Source of the DNA: Pseudomonadota bacterium
GTDB lineage: Bacteria; Pseudomonadota; Gammaproteobacteria; Burkholderiales; Thiobacillaceae
Direction: 5' to 3'
NCBI GenBank assembly: GCA_021802555.1
Contig: JAJZRU010000020.1
Coordinates: 1-48,978, forward strand
Length of the DNA stretch: 48,978 nt
Positions 37,051-48,535 of this stretch are shown here, one piece after another (position 1 is the stretch's first letter; each line of letters starts with the position of its first letter). The position numbers were made by a program, and so were the translations under genes. The notes beneath the pieces were generated by a model. It saw nothing but the letters and a program-made list of their open reading frames with translations, ran no database searches and was not told where the DNA came from.

Positions 37051-38424
37051 ATGAATTACCCCAGGGAAATCTTCAAGGCCTATGACATCCGCGGCATCGT
37101 CGGCAAGACCTTCACGGCCGAGATCGTCGAGGCCATCGGCCAGGCCATAGGCAGCGAGGCGCGCGCGCGCGCCCAGCGCGCCATCTGCATCGGGCGCGAC
37201 GGCCGCCTCTCGGGCCCGGACCTGGCCGCCGCCCTGGCGCGCGGCATCCAGAAAGCCGGTGTGGACGTCATCGACCTGGGCATGGTGGCCACCCCCATGA
37301 CCTACTTCGCTGCTTATGAACTGGGCACGAACTCCGCCGTGATGGTCACCGGCTCGCACAATCCGCCCGACTACAACGGCCTGAAAATGGTGCTGGGCGG
37401 CGAAACCCTGGCGGGAGAGACCATCCAGAAACTGCGCGAGCGCCTGGAAAAGGGCGACCTCACCCAAGGCAGCGGCAGCTACCGCAGCCACGACATCGCC
37501 CCCGCCTATCTGGCCCGCATTTCCGGCGACGTGAAGCTTGCGCGCCCCATGAACATCGTCATCGATTGCGGCAACGGCGTGCCGGGCGCCTACGCCCCCG
37601 CGCTGTACCGCAGCCTGGGCTGCAAGGTGGAAGAGATGTACTGCGAGGTGGACGGCAGCTTCCCCAATCACCACCCTGATCCCTCGCAGCCCAAGAATCT
37701 GCAAGACATCATCCAGCGCCTCAAAAGCAACGACGCCGAAATCGGCCTGGCCTTCGACGGCGACGGCGACCGGCTGGGGGTAGTCACCAAAGACGGCAGC
37801 ATCATCTTCCCCGACCGCCAGCTCATGCTGTTCGCCGACGACGTATTGAGCCGCAACCCCGGCGCCGAAATCATCTTCGATGTCAAATCCACGCGCAAGC
37901 TGTTCGACTGGATCCGCGAGCGCGGCGGCAAGCCTACGCTATGGAAGACAGGCCACTCCTTCATCAAGGCCAAGATGAAGGAAACCGGCGCCCTGCTGGC
38001 GGGCGAGATGTCCGGCCACGTGTTCTTCAAGGAGCGCTGGTACGGCTTCGACGACGGCCTCTATGCCGGCGCGCGGCTGCTGGAATATCTCTCCCGGCAG
38101 CCCGACCTCAACGCCACCCTGCTGGGCCTGCCCGACACGGTGAACACCCCGGAACTCAACATCAAGATGGCCGAGGGCGAGCACTACGCGCTCATGGAAA
38201 AGCTCAAGGCCACGGCCAAATTTCCGGCCGCGAAAGACATCATCACGCTCGACGGGCTGCGCGTCGAATACGCCGACGGCTTCGGCCTGGCGCGTCCCTC
38301 CAACACCACGCCGGTGATCGTGCTGCGCTTCGAGGCCGACAACCAAGCCGCATTGGAGCGCATCCAGGCGGATTTCCGTCGGGTCATCCACCAGGGTGCT
38401 CCCGGGCTGGCGCTGCCCTTCTGA
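37051..38424 (+). CDS. algC: Phosphomannomutase/phosphoglucomutase
   Basis: A 457-residue alpha-D-phosphohexomutase. The phosphoserine loop is [17 protein letters not shown] (about 93-110), the Mg loop [10 protein letters not shown] (about 232-241), the sugar-recognition loop GEMSGHVFF, and the C-terminal phosphate site [16 protein letters not shown]. It interconverts mannose or glucose 6- and 1-phosphates and supplies sugar nucleotides for LPS and exopolysaccharide. Length equals Pseudomonas AlgC (463). It diverges from ruvB across 114 nt and converges on the next glycosyltransferase with 19 nt between stops. Confidence 0.95.
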   Translation: MNYPREIFKAYDIRGIVGKTFTAEIVEAIGQAIGSEARARAQRAICIGRDGRLSGPDLAAALARGIQKAGVDVIDLGMVATPMTYFAAYELGTNSAVMVTGSHNPPDYNGLKMVLGGETLAGETIQKLRERLEKGDLTQGSGSYRSHDIAPAYLARISGDVKLARPMNIVIDCGNGVPGAYAPALYRSLGCKVEEMYCEVDGSFPNHHPDPSQPKNLQDIIQRLKSNDAEIGLAFDGDGDRLGVVTKDGSIIFPDRQLMLFADDVLSRNPGAEIIFDVKSTRKLFDWIRERGGKPTLWKTGHSFIKAKMKETGALLAGEMSGHVFFKERWYGFDDGLYAGARLLEYLSRQPDLNATLLGLPDTVNTPELNIKMAEGEHYALMEKLKATAKFPAAKDIITLDGLRVEYADGFGLARPSNTTPVIVLRFEADNQAALERIQADFRRVIHQGAPGLALPF

Positions 38425-38443
38425 GGCGCCACGCCCGCCGGCC

Positions 38444-39478
38444 TCAGTTGGCCATGGCTTTGCGATAGGTGGCGAGGATGCGGGGAATTACCCGGTCGAC
38501 GTGATAATTGTCGCGGTATCGGGCCAAAGCCTGATCCGCGAGCTTCTGCATCAGCCGCCGATGGGCATACGCAAAAATCATTTTGCTTGCCAATTGATCG
38601 GCATCTCCGACGTCGAACAAGAGACTGATGCTTTCATCCAGAAACTGTGACGGGCCTTCGCTGCGGGAGCTGATGATCGCCTTGCCGCGGGCCATGGCCT
38701 CGAGCACCACGATGCCGAAAGGCTCGCTGCGCGACGGCAGGACGAATACATCATGTTCGTCCAGCAAAGACTCCACCCGATCGGTCCAGCCCCTGAGTTC
38801 GCAGGCGCTCCCCAGCCCCAGCCTTTTGATCAGCGTTTCCAGATTACTGCGCTCCTCCCCGTCGCCGGCCAGCGTCAAGGCAAGCTCGGGCGCCGCCGCC
38901 CTGGCTTTGGAAAAAGCCTCCAGGAGCAAATCAAAACCTTTTTTGCGCACGAACCGCCCGTAAGCCAGCAGCTTCAACGGTCCCGAGTCCGGTATGGCGG
39001 CCGCATGCGGCGCAAAGCGCGAGAAGTTGGCAATGACGTCTACCCGGCCGGCCAGGGTCGGAACGACGGCGAGGATGGCCGTTTTGTGATCCTCGGTAAG
39101 CGCAATCAGGCGATCCGCCCCGATATATTTTTTCATGCCGTTATAGTTGTGCAGGGTGGCCACCAGGGGCAGGCCCATCTTCTTTATGCGGCCGGCCGCC
39201 AATTCCATGCCGCGCCGCAGGTGGACGTGGACGACATCGGGCCGGAAGTCTTCCAGCGTACGGGCGAGCGCCGAGCGCGCCCAAGGATCCCGGGTCGCAA
39301 AAAAGCGCAGGGGAAAAATCCGTATGCCGTGCTGACGCAAGGTTTCGCGCTTGATGAAGTCCGGATGGATGATCGCCAGAATTTCATTGCCCGCCTGAGC
39401 CAGCCCCAGACAGGCATCGACAAAGGCGCGTTCCGCCCCGCCGAACCCTTTGGTGAGCATGATCTGCGCTATTTTCAT
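38444..39478 (-). CDS. Family 4 glycosyltransferase
   Basis: A 344-residue GT-B glycosyltransferase. The N-terminal half has MLTKGFGGAERAFVDACLGL and DVVHVHLRRGMELA. The C-terminal donor domain has LLAYGRFVRKKGFDLLLEAF, LTLAGDGEERSNLETL, and FVLPSRSEPFGIVVLEAMARGKAIIS, where E-x7-E is the GT4 nucleotide-sugar site. It is probably an LPS core or exopolysaccharide transferase; donor and acceptor cannot be read. It ends 19 nt from the phosphohexomutase stop and is followed upstream by the decarboxylase gene on the same strand (43-nt gap). Confidence 0.9.
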   Translation of the reverse strand: MKIAQIMLTKGFGGAERAFVDACLGLAQAGNEILAIIHPDFIKRETLRQHGIRIFPLRFFATRDPWARSALARTLEDFRPDVVHVHLRRGMELAAGRIKKMGLPLVATLHNYNGMKKYIGADRLIALTEDHKTAILAVVPTLAGRVDVIANFSRFAPHAAAIPDSGPLKLLAYGRFVRKKGFDLLLEAFSKARAAAPELALTLAGDGEERSNLETLIKRLGLGSACELRGWTDRVESLLDEHDVFVLPSRSEPFGIVVLEAMARGKAIISSRSEGPSQFLDESISLLFDVGDADQLASKMIFAYAHRRLMQKLADQALARYRDNYHVDRVIPRILATYRKAMAN

Positions 39479-39521
39479 TCAGCCCCTCGGCAGGCCCGCC
39501 CCGGTCAAGAGTAGACCGGCG

Positions 39522-41765
39522 TTATTTCACGCAATCGACGTAATAGCGCGGACGTCCCGCCACCACTTCCTTCACCAGGCCGTGGATGTCGGTTTCGAAG
39601 CCGGGAAACTTCTCGTTGAACTCGCGCGCGAACTGCAGATAGCGCACGATGGTGGCGTTGAAGCGCTCGCCGGGAATCAGCAGGGGGATGCCGGGCGGAT
39701 AGGGAGTGAGCAGCACCGAGGTGATGCGGCCCTCCAGATGATCGAGCTCGACACGCTCGATCTCCTTATGCGCCATCCTGGCGAAGGCATCCGCGGGCTT
39801 CATGGCCGGCACCATGTCGGAAAGATACATCTCCGTGGTCAGGCGCGCGATGTCGTTGCTTTTGTAGATGCCATGAATTTGGGTGCACAGATCCTTCAGT
39901 CCCACCCGCTCGTAGGGAGGGTGTTTAGCCACGAACTCGGGCAGGATGCGCCACAGCGGCTGGTTGCGGTCGTAATCGTCCTTGAACTGCTGCAGGGCCG
40001 TCACCAGGGTATTCCAGCGCCCCTTGGTGATGCCGATGGTGAACATGATGAAGAAGGAATAAAGCCCGGTCTTCTCCACCACCACGCCGTGCTCGGCAAG
40101 ATATTTGGTAACGATGGCCGCCGGTATGCCCCAATCGGCGAAGTCCCCCTCCAGATCCAGTCCCGGCGTGATGACCGTGGCCTTGATGGGATCCAGCATG
40201 TTGAAGCCTTCGGCCAGGTCGCCGAAGCCGTGCCAACGGTCCTTGGCGTGGATCATCCAATCGTCGCGCGTGCCTATGCCCTCTTCCGCCAGATAGTCAG
40301 GGCCCCACACCTTGAACCACCAGTCGGTGCCCCATTCCTCGTCCACCTTGCGCATGGCGCGGCGGAAATCCAGCGCCTCCTGGAGCGATTCCTCCACCAG
40401 GGCCGTGCCGCCGGGCGGCTCCATCATGGCGGCCGCCACGTCGCAGGAGGCGATGATGGCGTACTGCGGGCTGGTGGACGTGTGCATCAGATAGGCTTCG
40501 TTGAACACCGTCTGATCCAACTGGCGCGCTGCGGAGTCCTGCACCAGGATCTGCGAGGCCTGTGACAGCCCCGCCAGAAGCTTGTGGGTGGACTGGGTGG
40601 AGAAGACCAGGGAATTTTCGCAGCGCGAACGCCCCTCGCCGATGGCATGGTAATCACCGTAGAAATCGTGGAACGCGGCGTGCGGCAGCCAGGCCTCGTC
40701 GAAGTGCAGCGCGTCGATCTCGCCGTCCAGCAGGGCCTTGATCTCCTCGACGTTGTAAAGCACCCCGTCGTAGGTGGATTGGGTGATGGTGAGGATGCGC
40801 GGCTGCTTGTTCGGCGCGGCGCTGGCGAAGGGATGCGCCGCGATCTTTTTGCGTATGTTCTCGGGGCGGAATTCATCGAGAGGAATCGGGCCGATGATGC
40901 CGTAGTGGTTGCGCGTGGGCGTGAGGAAAACGGGGATCGCACCCGTCATGACGATGGCGTGCAATATGGACTTGTGGCAGTTGCGATCCACTACCACGAT
41001 GTCGCCCGGCGCCACAGTGGAATGCCATACCATCTTGTTCGAGGTCGAGGTGCCGTTGGTGACGAAGAACAGGTGGTCGGCATGGAAGATACGCGCGGCG
41101 TTGCGCTCCGAGGCGGCCACCGGCCCGGTGTGGTCCAGCAGTTGCCCGAGTTCGTCCACGGCATTGCAGACGTCGGCGCGCAGGAGATTCTCGCCGAAGA
41201 ACTGGTGGAACATCTGCCCGACCGGGCTCTTGAGGAAGGCCACCCCGCCGGAATGGCCCGGGCAGTGCCAGGAGTAGGAGCCGTCCGCGGCGTAGCCGGT
41301 GAGGGCGCGGAAAAAAGGCGGCGCCAGACCGTCCAGGTAGGCGCGCGCCTCGCGCATGATATGGCGCGCGACGAACTCCGGCGTGTCCTCGAACATGTGG
41401 ATGAAGCCGTGCAGCTCCTTGAGCACATCGTTGGGAATGTGGCGCGAGGTGCGCGTCTCGCCATAGAGAAAGATGGGAATGTCGCTGTTGCGGAAGCGGA
41501 TCTCGGTGACGAAGGCGCGCAGCGCGGCGATGGCCTTGTCAGCCGCCTCGGGAGAGGAAAACTCCTCGTCGTCGATGGACAGGATGAAGACCGAACCGCG
41601 GCTTTGCTGCTGCGCGAAGGAAGTCAGGTCACCGTAGCTGGTGACCCCAAGCACTTCGCCGCCTTCCTTTTCGATGGCCTGCGCCAGGGCGCGGATGCCC
41701 AGCCCGCTGGCGTTCTCCGAGCGGAAATCCTCGTCGATGATGATGACCGGAAAATGGAACAGCAT
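39522..41765 (-). CDS. Arginine/lysine/ornithine decarboxylase (PLP, group III)
   Basis: A 747-residue fold-I decarboxylase with an N-terminal wing domain (1-130), the PLP core (about 135-590) and a C-terminal domain. The cofactor lysine lies in FSTQSTHKLLAGLSQAS. DEAWLPHAAFHDFYG and SYSWHCPGHSGGVAFLKSP are family blocks, and the C-terminus has the pocket segment LLTPYPPGIPLLIPGERF. It makes agmatine, cadaverine or putrescine, for acid resistance or polyamine supply. The three specificities are not separable by eye here. A dcd gene lies upstream across 61 nt. The length matches E. coli AdiA and LdcC (713-755). Confidence 0.93.
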   Translation of the reverse strand: MLFHFPVIIIDEDFRSENASGLGIRALAQAIEKEGGEVLGVTSYGDLTSFAQQQSRGSVFILSIDDEEFSSPEAADKAIAALRAFVTEIRFRNSDIPIFLYGETRTSRHIPNDVLKELHGFIHMFEDTPEFVARHIMREARAYLDGLAPPFFRALTGYAADGSYSWHCPGHSGGVAFLKSPVGQMFHQFFGENLLRADVCNAVDELGQLLDHTGPVAASERNAARIFHADHLFFVTNGTSTSNKMVWHSTVAPGDIVVVDRNCHKSILHAIVMTGAIPVFLTPTRNHYGIIGPIPLDEFRPENIRKKIAAHPFASAAPNKQPRILTITQSTYDGVLYNVEEIKALLDGEIDALHFDEAWLPHAAFHDFYGDYHAIGEGRSRCENSLVFSTQSTHKLLAGLSQASQILVQDSAARQLDQTVFNEAYLMHTSTSPQYAIIASCDVAAAMMEPPGGTALVEESLQEALDFRRAMRKVDEEWGTDWWFKVWGPDYLAEEGIGTRDDWMIHAKDRWHGFGDLAEGFNMLDPIKATVITPGLDLEGDFADWGIPAAIVTKYLAEHGVVVEKTGLYSFFIMFTIGITKGRWNTLVTALQQFKDDYDRNQPLWRILPEFVAKHPPYERVGLKDLCTQIHGIYKSNDIARLTTEMYLSDMVPAMKPADAFARMAHKEIERVELDHLEGRITSVLLTPYPPGIPLLIPGERFNATIVRYLQFAREFNEKFPGFETDIHGLVKEVVAGRPRYYVDCVK

Positions 41766-41826
41766 GGCCGGACGCTCCGGGCGGCAAGGGAAGGCCGGAT
41801 TATAAGACCGCGGCTGCCTGAAAAAA

Positions 41827-42393
41827 TTAAATTTTGGGCAGGGTGACCCCCTGCTGCCCCTGGTACTTGCCGCCGCGGTCCTTGTAGGACGTTGCGCAGA
41901 CTTCGTCAGACTCGAAGAACACCACCTGGGCCACGCCCTCGTTGGCGTAGATGCGGGCCGGCAGCGGCGTGGTATTGGAGAACTCCAAGGTCACATAGCC
42001 TTCCCATTCCGGCTCGAAGGGCGTGACGTTGACGATGATGCCGCAGCGCGCGTAGGTGCTCTTGCCCAGGCAGATGGTCAGCACGTTGCGGGGAATGCGG
42101 AAATATTCCACCGTCCGGGCGAGGGCGAAAGAGTTGGGGGGAATGATGCAGGATTCGCCGTGCATTTCGACGAAGGAATCCGGGTCGAAATTCTTGGGGT
42201 CGACGATAGTGGAATTGATGTTGGTAAAGACGCGGAATTCGCTGGCGCAGCGGATATCGTAGCCATAGCTGCTGGTGCCGTAGGAAACGATTTTCCTGCC
42301 CTCCACCTCGCGCACGAGGCTGGGCTCGAAGGGCTCGATCATGCCCTGGGATTCCGCCATACGGCGGATCCACTTGTCGGATTTGATGGACAT
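41827..42393 (-). CDS. dcd: dCTP deaminase
   Basis: A 188-residue dUTPase-fold homotrimer that deaminates dCTP to dUTP for thymidylate synthesis. Motifs: [16 protein letters not shown], the catalytic glutamate in the [18 protein letters not shown] block, and [18 protein letters not shown]. The C-terminus [15 protein letters not shown] closes over the active site. Length equals E. coli Dcd (193). The 141-nt leader between apbC and this gene is filled with heptamer repeats that could affect its translation or transcription. Confidence 0.96.
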
Positions 42394-42401
42394 TGCGAGT
42401 T

Positions 42402-43623
<1,222 letters not shown>

Positions 43624-43693
43624 GCTTGCTCCAGCAATACTTGAGGAAAATGCTCAAGTTTAATCCGGCCTACCGCCGGATGCAAACGCAAGC

Positions 43694-44071
43694 TCAGCGC
43701 GCGCAGGGGTTCTGCGCCACCAGCACCGCCTCCGGCACCATGAGCCGTATGCGGCCGGCGATTTCCAGAATCATGCCGGGGTGCCCGGGGCGATGCTTCA
43801 GGGACACCCAGAGCAGATTGAACTGCAGATTCAGGTCGGCGAACACCACCTCATCGTAGCGCGCGAGCACCCGTTGAATGTGGCGCATCGCCATCTCGAT
43901 GTAAATTTTCGGCTGTTCTTTGAGGCGCGGCACCAGCATCATGAAGTCGGTCACGCGCCGGCCGTGCTCGTCACGGGTGGGGACGATCTGCCACAGCGGC
44001 TGGCCCGGCGCAAGGTTTGGCCTGCCATCGGGGAGATGGCGGCCGCCACGTACCAGCGCCTGGTTAGGCAT
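43694..44071 (-). CDS. Uncharacterised conserved-looking 125-residue protein
   Basis: No family recognised. The protein starts MPNQALVRGGRHL, is soluble, and has a helical middle (KIYIEMAMRHIQRVLARYDEVVF) followed by DLNLQFNLLWVSLKHRPG and a hydrophobic-edge segment MILEIAGRIRLMVPEAVLVA. No metal-binding or catalytic motif is evident. It begins 2 nt after the TAA of the CBS-domain gene on the same strand, so the pair is probably co-translated and functionally linked. The reading frame continues upstream through the CBS gene, but codon pattern and family content place the start here. Confidence 0.7.
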   Translation of the reverse strand: MPNQALVRGGRHLPDGRPNLAPGQPLWQIVPTRDEHGRRVTDFMMLVPRLKEQPKIYIEMAMRHIQRVLARYDEVVFADLNLQFNLLWVSLKHRPGHPGMILEIAGRIRLMVPEAVLVAQNPCAR

Positions 44072-44073
44072 GG

Positions 44074-44667
44074 TTAAGCATGCGCCAGTTGCGCCTCTAT
44101 CTCGGCAAAAGTCTGAGCCACCTCGGCGGTAACGAGGTTGACGCCCAGCTGCCGCGACAGACGGGAGAGCGACAAGAGGCCGCGCACGAAGGGCTTGCCG
44201 TCGATGGATTCCACCACCAGCGCGTGCTGGCGGCCGCTGGCCTTGAGCGTTTCCAGCACATGGCCCACGCGCGCCGAGACAACATCCTCGAACGCGACCG
44301 CTTCCAGAGCCGCGGCCGGGGTCATGATGTCGCCCACGAGGATCTCGTCCCGGCGGATGCCGCGGCTGTGGACGATCTGCATGGGCTTCTCGCTCTTCAA
44401 ATCGGTGCTGGTGATGAGCCCGACCAGACGGTCGGCTTCGTCCATGACGAACAAAAGGCGCACCTTGCGGCGCTGCATGCGCTCTTCGGCCGCCACGATG
44501 GGATCGTAAGGCGTGGCGATGTAGGCCGTCACCCTGCGGAGGTCGGTCATGACATCGACGGCCGGGTTGTCCAGCGTCACCCTTTCCGGCAGCACGCAGG
44601 TGGGCTGGAGCAGCCCGGCAATATCTCCCAGGTGGCGCGTAGGCAGACGGGCAAATCCACTCTTCAT
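44074..44667 (-). CDS. CBS-pair domain protein
   Basis: A 197-residue protein with two CBS domains. The first reads VMTDLRRVTAYIATPYDPIVAAEERMQRRKVRLLFVMDEADRLVGLITSTDL-like blocks (about 40-95), and the second IMTPAAALEAVAFEDVVSARVGHVLETLKASG plus HALVVESIDGKPFVRGLLSLSRL (about 115-180). CBS pairs bind adenine nucleotides and regulate a partner; no catalytic domain is present, so the partner may be the 125-residue protein directly downstream. GGAGGG fixes the start at 44667; the longer open frame lacks similarity. Confidence 0.88.
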   Translation of the reverse strand: MKSGFARLPTRHLGDIAGLLQPTCVLPERVTLDNPAVDVMTDLRRVTAYIATPYDPIVAAEERMQRRKVRLLFVMDEADRLVGLITSTDLKSEKPMQIVHSRGIRRDEILVGDIMTPAAALEAVAFEDVVSARVGHVLETLKASGRQHALVVESIDGKPFVRGLLSLSRLSRQLGVNLVTAEVAQTFAEIEAQLAHA

Positions 44668-44741
44668 GTGTTTCCCTCCGGGGGCTGGTAATTGATCCCA
44701 ATATATGCCCCTGCCCGGCAAAGCTCAACGCAAGCGGCAGC

Positions 44742-45353
44742 TCAAAGGCCCAGAATGTTTTGCAGTTCCCATTGGATTTCTTTATCGGCGCCCGGCCCGA
44801 TTCTTGAAGCCCCTGACTCGAAATCGTCGGTAAAAACATATTCGAATCGTATGCTGCGCAGACCGACGGCGCCGAAGACGCGGTTTTCCCAGGATACGTC
44901 GTCGGCTTGAGGCAGGAGCGTGGGCCAGCCGCGTGCGCCACGGGACAGGATGGGGCCGAGAAACAGCAGGCCGGGCTTGTTTCGGCACAGCAGCGCGCAA
45001 CTGCCGGGCGTGCGCCCCGACATGGGCAGAAAGGCAATGGTGCGGGAGAAACGGTGCTCGCGTTCCAGCGGAATGTCTATGAAGCCTATGGCCTCCGCCT
45101 CTTCCCGGCTGGCCAGCGTGCGCGCACCGGCCGCGCGCCAACGCTCGGCATCTTGCGCGCCGAAGCGGCTGGGATAAAAGACGTAGCGCAGGGGCGCGAT
45201 GCGCGCCAAGGCCTGCGCCAAGGCGGGATCAAAGGCAGGCGTGTTGATGAGCACGCCGCCGGCCTCGGCGTCCGCCAGATAAAAAACCGCCGGCCCCGCG
45301 GCCCCTACGTGAAAAGTCCTGCGCTGCCTGGTTTCAACGAGCGGCGTCAGCAT
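44742..45353 (-). CDS. Degenerate metallo-beta-lactamase-fold protein
   Basis: A 203-residue protein in which fold landmarks of MBL hydrolases can be followed but the metal ligands are gone. [19 protein letters not shown] fits the first beta-sheet; [21 protein letters not shown] takes the place of the H-x-H-x-D-H helix with no histidines; [10 protein letters not shown] stands where G-H-T-P-G-S is expected (H to R); and LLFLGPIL replaces the L-F-x-G-D segment (D to P). It is therefore likely to be a non-catalytic relative. Its start lies inside the 3' end of rppH (20-nt overlap). Function unknown. Confidence 0.65.
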   Translation of the reverse strand: MLTPLVETRQRRTFHVGAAGPAVFYLADAEAGGVLINTPAFDPALAQALARIAPLRYVFYPSRFGAQDAERWRAAGARTLASREEAEAIGFIDIPLEREHRFSRTIAFLPMSGRTPGSCALLCRNKPGLLFLGPILSRGARGWPTLLPQADDVSWENRVFGAVGLRSIRFEYVFTDDFESGASRIGPGADKEIQWELQNILGL

Positions 45354-45879
45354 GGTCCGCGGCAGGACGGCAGTTGCCCCCCTGCCGCCCGCGCAGGTAG
45401 TGGTTGTCCTTGAGCAAAAAGCGCTCCAGCTCCTGCAAGGCCAGACGGTACACGTCGCGCTTGAATTCCACCACCGACTCCATCTCGATCCAGTAGTCGT
45501 TCCAGCGCCAGGCGTCGAACTCCGGATGGCTGCTGGCGCGCAGGCACACGTCGCAATCCCGTCCCGTGAGGCGCAGCAGAAACCAGATCTGCTTCTGCCC
45601 CCTATAATGGCTGCGGCAGTCGCGCCGCGCCCAGTGGCTCGGAACGTCGTAGCGTAGCCATTCGCGCGTGCGCCCCAACACCCTGACGTGGACGGGATGC
45701 AGGCCCACTTCCTCGTTCAGCTCGCGATACATGGCCTGCTCGGGGGACTCCCCCGGTTTGATTCCTCCTTGGGGAAACTGCCAGGCATGCTGATTGACGC
45801 GCTTGGCCCAAAACACCTGATTCCGGGCGTTGCAAAGGATGATGCCGACATTCGGGCGGTACCCTTCTCGATCGATCAT
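45334..45879 (-). CDS. rppH: RNA pyrophosphohydrolase RppH
   Basis: A 181-residue Nudix hydrolase that removes pyrophosphate from mRNA 5' ends and triggers decay. It begins [15 protein letters not shown], the RppH N-terminus. The Nudix box is [23 protein letters not shown] (about 38-60), followed by the C-terminal family block [15 protein letters not shown]. An ATG at 45879 is preferred over a GTG nine nt upstream for its better fit and an AGGTGG site. It overlaps the degenerate MBL gene by 20 nt. rppH close to proS is a recurring betaproteobacterial arrangement. Confidence 0.95.
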   Translation of the reverse strand: MIDREGYRPNVGIILCNARNQVFWAKRVNQHAWQFPQGGIKPGESPEQAMYRELNEEVGLHPVHVRVLGRTREWLRYDVPSHWARRDCRSHYRGQKQIWFLLRLTGRDCDVCLRASSHPEFDAWRWNDYWIEMESVVEFKRDVYRLALQELERFLLKDNHYLRGRQGGNCRPAADHADAAR

Positions 45880-45965
45880 CGCCGCCACCTGCTGTTTTCT
45901 TGCACTATTTTCATTGTTTCATACCGACGTCAAATTGCAAACCGGCGAGCCCGTCGGAAAGTGTT

Positions 45966-46769
45966 TTAGCCAGTTGTTTTTCCGGCCTTTTTGTCCCGCA
46001 CCGCCGCCGGGCCGAGCCCTTCGCCACGGCACAGCGCGCGGGCATAGCCCGCCAGGTCCAGGCCCCAGCGCCGACCCAAGGCCCGGGCATCCTCGCGCTC
46101 CGCGCAACGAACTTCGGCCCCGCCGGCGAAGACCACGACATTGCTCTTGCCTTCCACCGGAAGCCAGGCCAGATGCCCGCCGAAGGCCTCGCTCAGGCGG
46201 CTGAAATAATGATCGAAATCGGGCGAGCCGCCCCAGAGGTTCACCGCCAGAATCCCGCCGGGGCGCAAGGCGCGGCGGCACGCGTGGTAAAACGACAGGG
46301 TCGCGAGCTCCTCGACCTGATCGCCGGCGTCGTAGCCGTCCAGCAAGATGACGTCGGCATGGGCCGGATGGGCCGGCACGTAATCGACGCCGTCGGCGAT
46401 GCGCAGACTGAAACGCGCGTTTTCTTCCGGGAGGGCGAAATGGCGGCGTGCCAGTTCGACCACCGCCGGCTCGATTTCCACAGCCGTCACGCGCAGCCCG
46501 ATGTCGCGCGCGAGCAGGTATTTGGCGAGCGAACCGCCGCCCAGGCCGACCATGAGCACCTCGCGCGCCTGCGGGCAGAACAGCGGCCAGGCCATCATCG
46601 CGCGGGTGTAGGCCAGTTCCAGGCTGTCCGGGCGGACGACGCGCATGGCGGACTGCACGGCCTGGCTGCCCAGATGCAGGGTGCGCACCCCGCGGCATTC
46701 CCAAACCTCGATGGCCACGCCGCGCGCCACCCTCTTGTCGACGCGCCTACGGCCGAAAAAGCCCATCAT
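45966..46769 (-). CDS. Spermidine synthase-like protein
   Basis: A 267-residue Rossmann-fold protein of the polyamine aminopropyltransferase/SpeE-like class. The nucleotide motif is [19 protein letters not shown], the acidic residue after strand 2 is in [16 protein letters not shown], and [29 protein letters not shown] fits the conserved D-x-Y/D region. True spermidine synthases have a longer N-terminal domain, and this protein is short, so it could be a methyltransferase-like relative. It is divergent from proS with 41 nt between starts. Confidence 0.8.
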   Translation of the reverse strand: MMGFFGRRRVDKRVARGVAIEVWECRGVRTLHLGSQAVQSAMRVVRPDSLELAYTRAMMAWPLFCPQAREVLMVGLGGGSLAKYLLARDIGLRVTAVEIEPAVVELARRHFALPEENARFSLRIADGVDYVPAHPAHADVILLDGYDAGDQVEELATLSFYHACRRALRPGGILAVNLWGGSPDFDHYFSRLSEAFGGHLAWLPVEGKSNVVVFAGGAEVRCAEREDARALGRRWGLDLAGYARALCRGEGLGPAAVRDKKAGKTTG

Positions 46770-46810
46770 CCCCTAGAATCTCCCTTTTCTCCCACGAATA
46801 CCGATTATCC

Positions 46811-48535
46811 ATGCGTTTATCCGCGTTTTTCCTCTCCACCAGCAAGGAGGCGCCCGCCGAGGCCGAACTGGTGAGCCACAAGCTCATGCTGCGCGCAGGG
46901 CTGATCCGCCGCCTGGGCTCCGGCCTCTATACCTGGATGCCGCTGGGCCTGCGGGTGCTGCGCCGCGTCGAGGCCATCGTACGCGAGGAAATGAACCGCG
47001 CCGGCGCGCTGGAATTGCTCATGCCCGCCGTGCAGCCCGCGGAACTGTGGCAGGAATCGGGGCGCTGGGAGCAGTTCGGACCGCAGATGCTGAAAATCCG
47101 CGATCGGCATGACCGAAACTACTGCTTCGGCCCCACCCACGAAGAAGTCATCACCGATATCGCGCGCCGGGAAATCCGCAGCTATCGCCAGCTGCCGGTC
47201 AATTTTTACCAGATCCAGACCAAGTTCCGGGACGAAATCCGCCCGCGCTTCGGGGTCATGCGCGCGCGTGAGTTCATCATGAAGGACGCCTATTCCTTTC
47301 ATGCCGACCTGGCCAGCCTGGAGACGACTTATCGCGTGATGCACGAGGCCTATTCCTGCATCTTTGCCCGGCTCGGCCTGAAATACCGCGCTGTGGCCGC
47401 GGACACCGGGGCCATCGGCGGCTCCGGCTCGCACGAATTTCATGTCCTGGCCGACTCCGGAGAGGATGCCATCGCCTTCTGCCCGGCCTCCGATTACGCC
47501 GCCAATGTGGAACTGGCCGAAGCCCTGGCGCCCGCCCAGAGGCGGCCGATACCCGCGCAAAGTCTGCGCAAGCTGCCCACGCCGGGCGTGCACACCATCG
47601 CCGAAGTGGCCGCTTACCTCAAGGTCGAGCCCGCGCAGACCGTAAAAACCCTTATCGTGGACGGCAAAGACGGCCCCGTGGCATTGCTGTTGCGGGGCGA
47701 TCATGAATTGAACGAAGTGAAAGCAGCCAAACTGCCCGAACTGGCCGGCACCGTGCGTCTGGCCGGTGAAGCCGCGGTGCGTGCCGCAGCCGGCGCCGGG
47801 CCGGGATCGGTAGGCCCCCTGGGTCTGCGCATCCCGGTCATCGCCGACCGCGCGGTCGCCAGCCTGGCGGATTTCGTCTGCGGCGCGAACGAGGACGGCT
47901 ACCACCTCTCCGGAGTCAACTTCGACCGCGACCTGCCCGAGCCTACCCGCGTGGCGGACCTGCGCAATGTGGTCGCGGGCGACCCCTCGCCGGACGGCAA
48001 AGGGACGCTGGAGCTATGCCGCGGCATCGAGGTCGGGCATATTTTCCAGTTGCGCAGCAAATACTCCCAGGCGCTGGGCGCCACCTATCTGGACGAAGGC
48101 GGCAAAAGCCAGGTGCTGGAAATGGGCTGTTACGGCATCGGCGTTTCGCGCATCGTCGGCGCCGCGATCGAGCAGCATCATGACGACAAGGGCATCGTCT
48201 GGCCTACCAGCATGGCACCCTTTGCGCTGGTGCTCACCCCCATCGGCTACCACAAGAATGCGCTGGTCAAGGAACACACGGACACGTTGTACCAACGCCT
48301 GACGGCCGCCGGCGTGGAAGTGCTCCTGGACGACCGCGACGAGCGCCCCGGCGTCATGTTCGCGGATGCCGAATTGATCGGCATCCCCCACCGCATCACC
48401 TTGGGTGAGCGCAACCTCAAGGAAGGCCGGATCGAATACCAGGCGCGCAAGAACAGCGACACCCGCCTGCTGCGGTTGGACGAGGTCATGGAATTCGTCG
48501 CCCAAGCACTTTCGCCAGAAAATGGACCCGCCTGA
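46811..48535 (+). CDS. proS: Prolyl-tRNA synthetase
   Basis: A 574-residue bacterial-type class II ProRS (E. coli 572). Motif 1 region: [21 protein letters not shown]; motif 2: [27 protein letters not shown]; motif 3: [17 protein letters not shown]. Between motifs 2 and 3 is the YbaK-like editing insert (about 225-390), seen in [21 protein letters not shown]. The C-terminal anticodon domain follows. The ATG at 46811 gives the family N-terminus. Its stop overlaps the start of the lytic transglycosylase gene by 14 nt. Confidence 0.97.
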   Translation: MRLSAFFLSTSKEAPAEAELVSHKLMLRAGLIRRLGSGLYTWMPLGLRVLRRVEAIVREEMNRAGALELLMPAVQPAELWQESGRWEQFGPQMLKIRDRHDRNYCFGPTHEEVITDIARREIRSYRQLPVNFYQIQTKFRDEIRPRFGVMRAREFIMKDAYSFHADLASLETTYRVMHEAYSCIFARLGLKYRAVAADTGAIGGSGSHEFHVLADSGEDAIAFCPASDYAANVELAEALAPAQRRPIPAQSLRKLPTPGVHTIAEVAAYLKVEPAQTVKTLIVDGKDGPVALLLRGDHELNEVKAAKLPELAGTVRLAGEAAVRAAAGAGPGSVGPLGLRIPVIADRAVASLADFVCGANEDGYHLSGVNFDRDLPEPTRVADLRNVVAGDPSPDGKGTLELCRGIEVGHIFQLRSKYSQALGATYLDEGGKSQVLEMGCYGIGVSRIVGAAIEQHHDDKGIVWPTSMAPFALVLTPIGYHKNALVKEHTDTLYQRLTAAGVEVLLDDRDERPGVMFADAELIGIPHRITLGERNLKEGRIEYQARKNSDTRLLRLDEVMEFVAQALSPENGPA

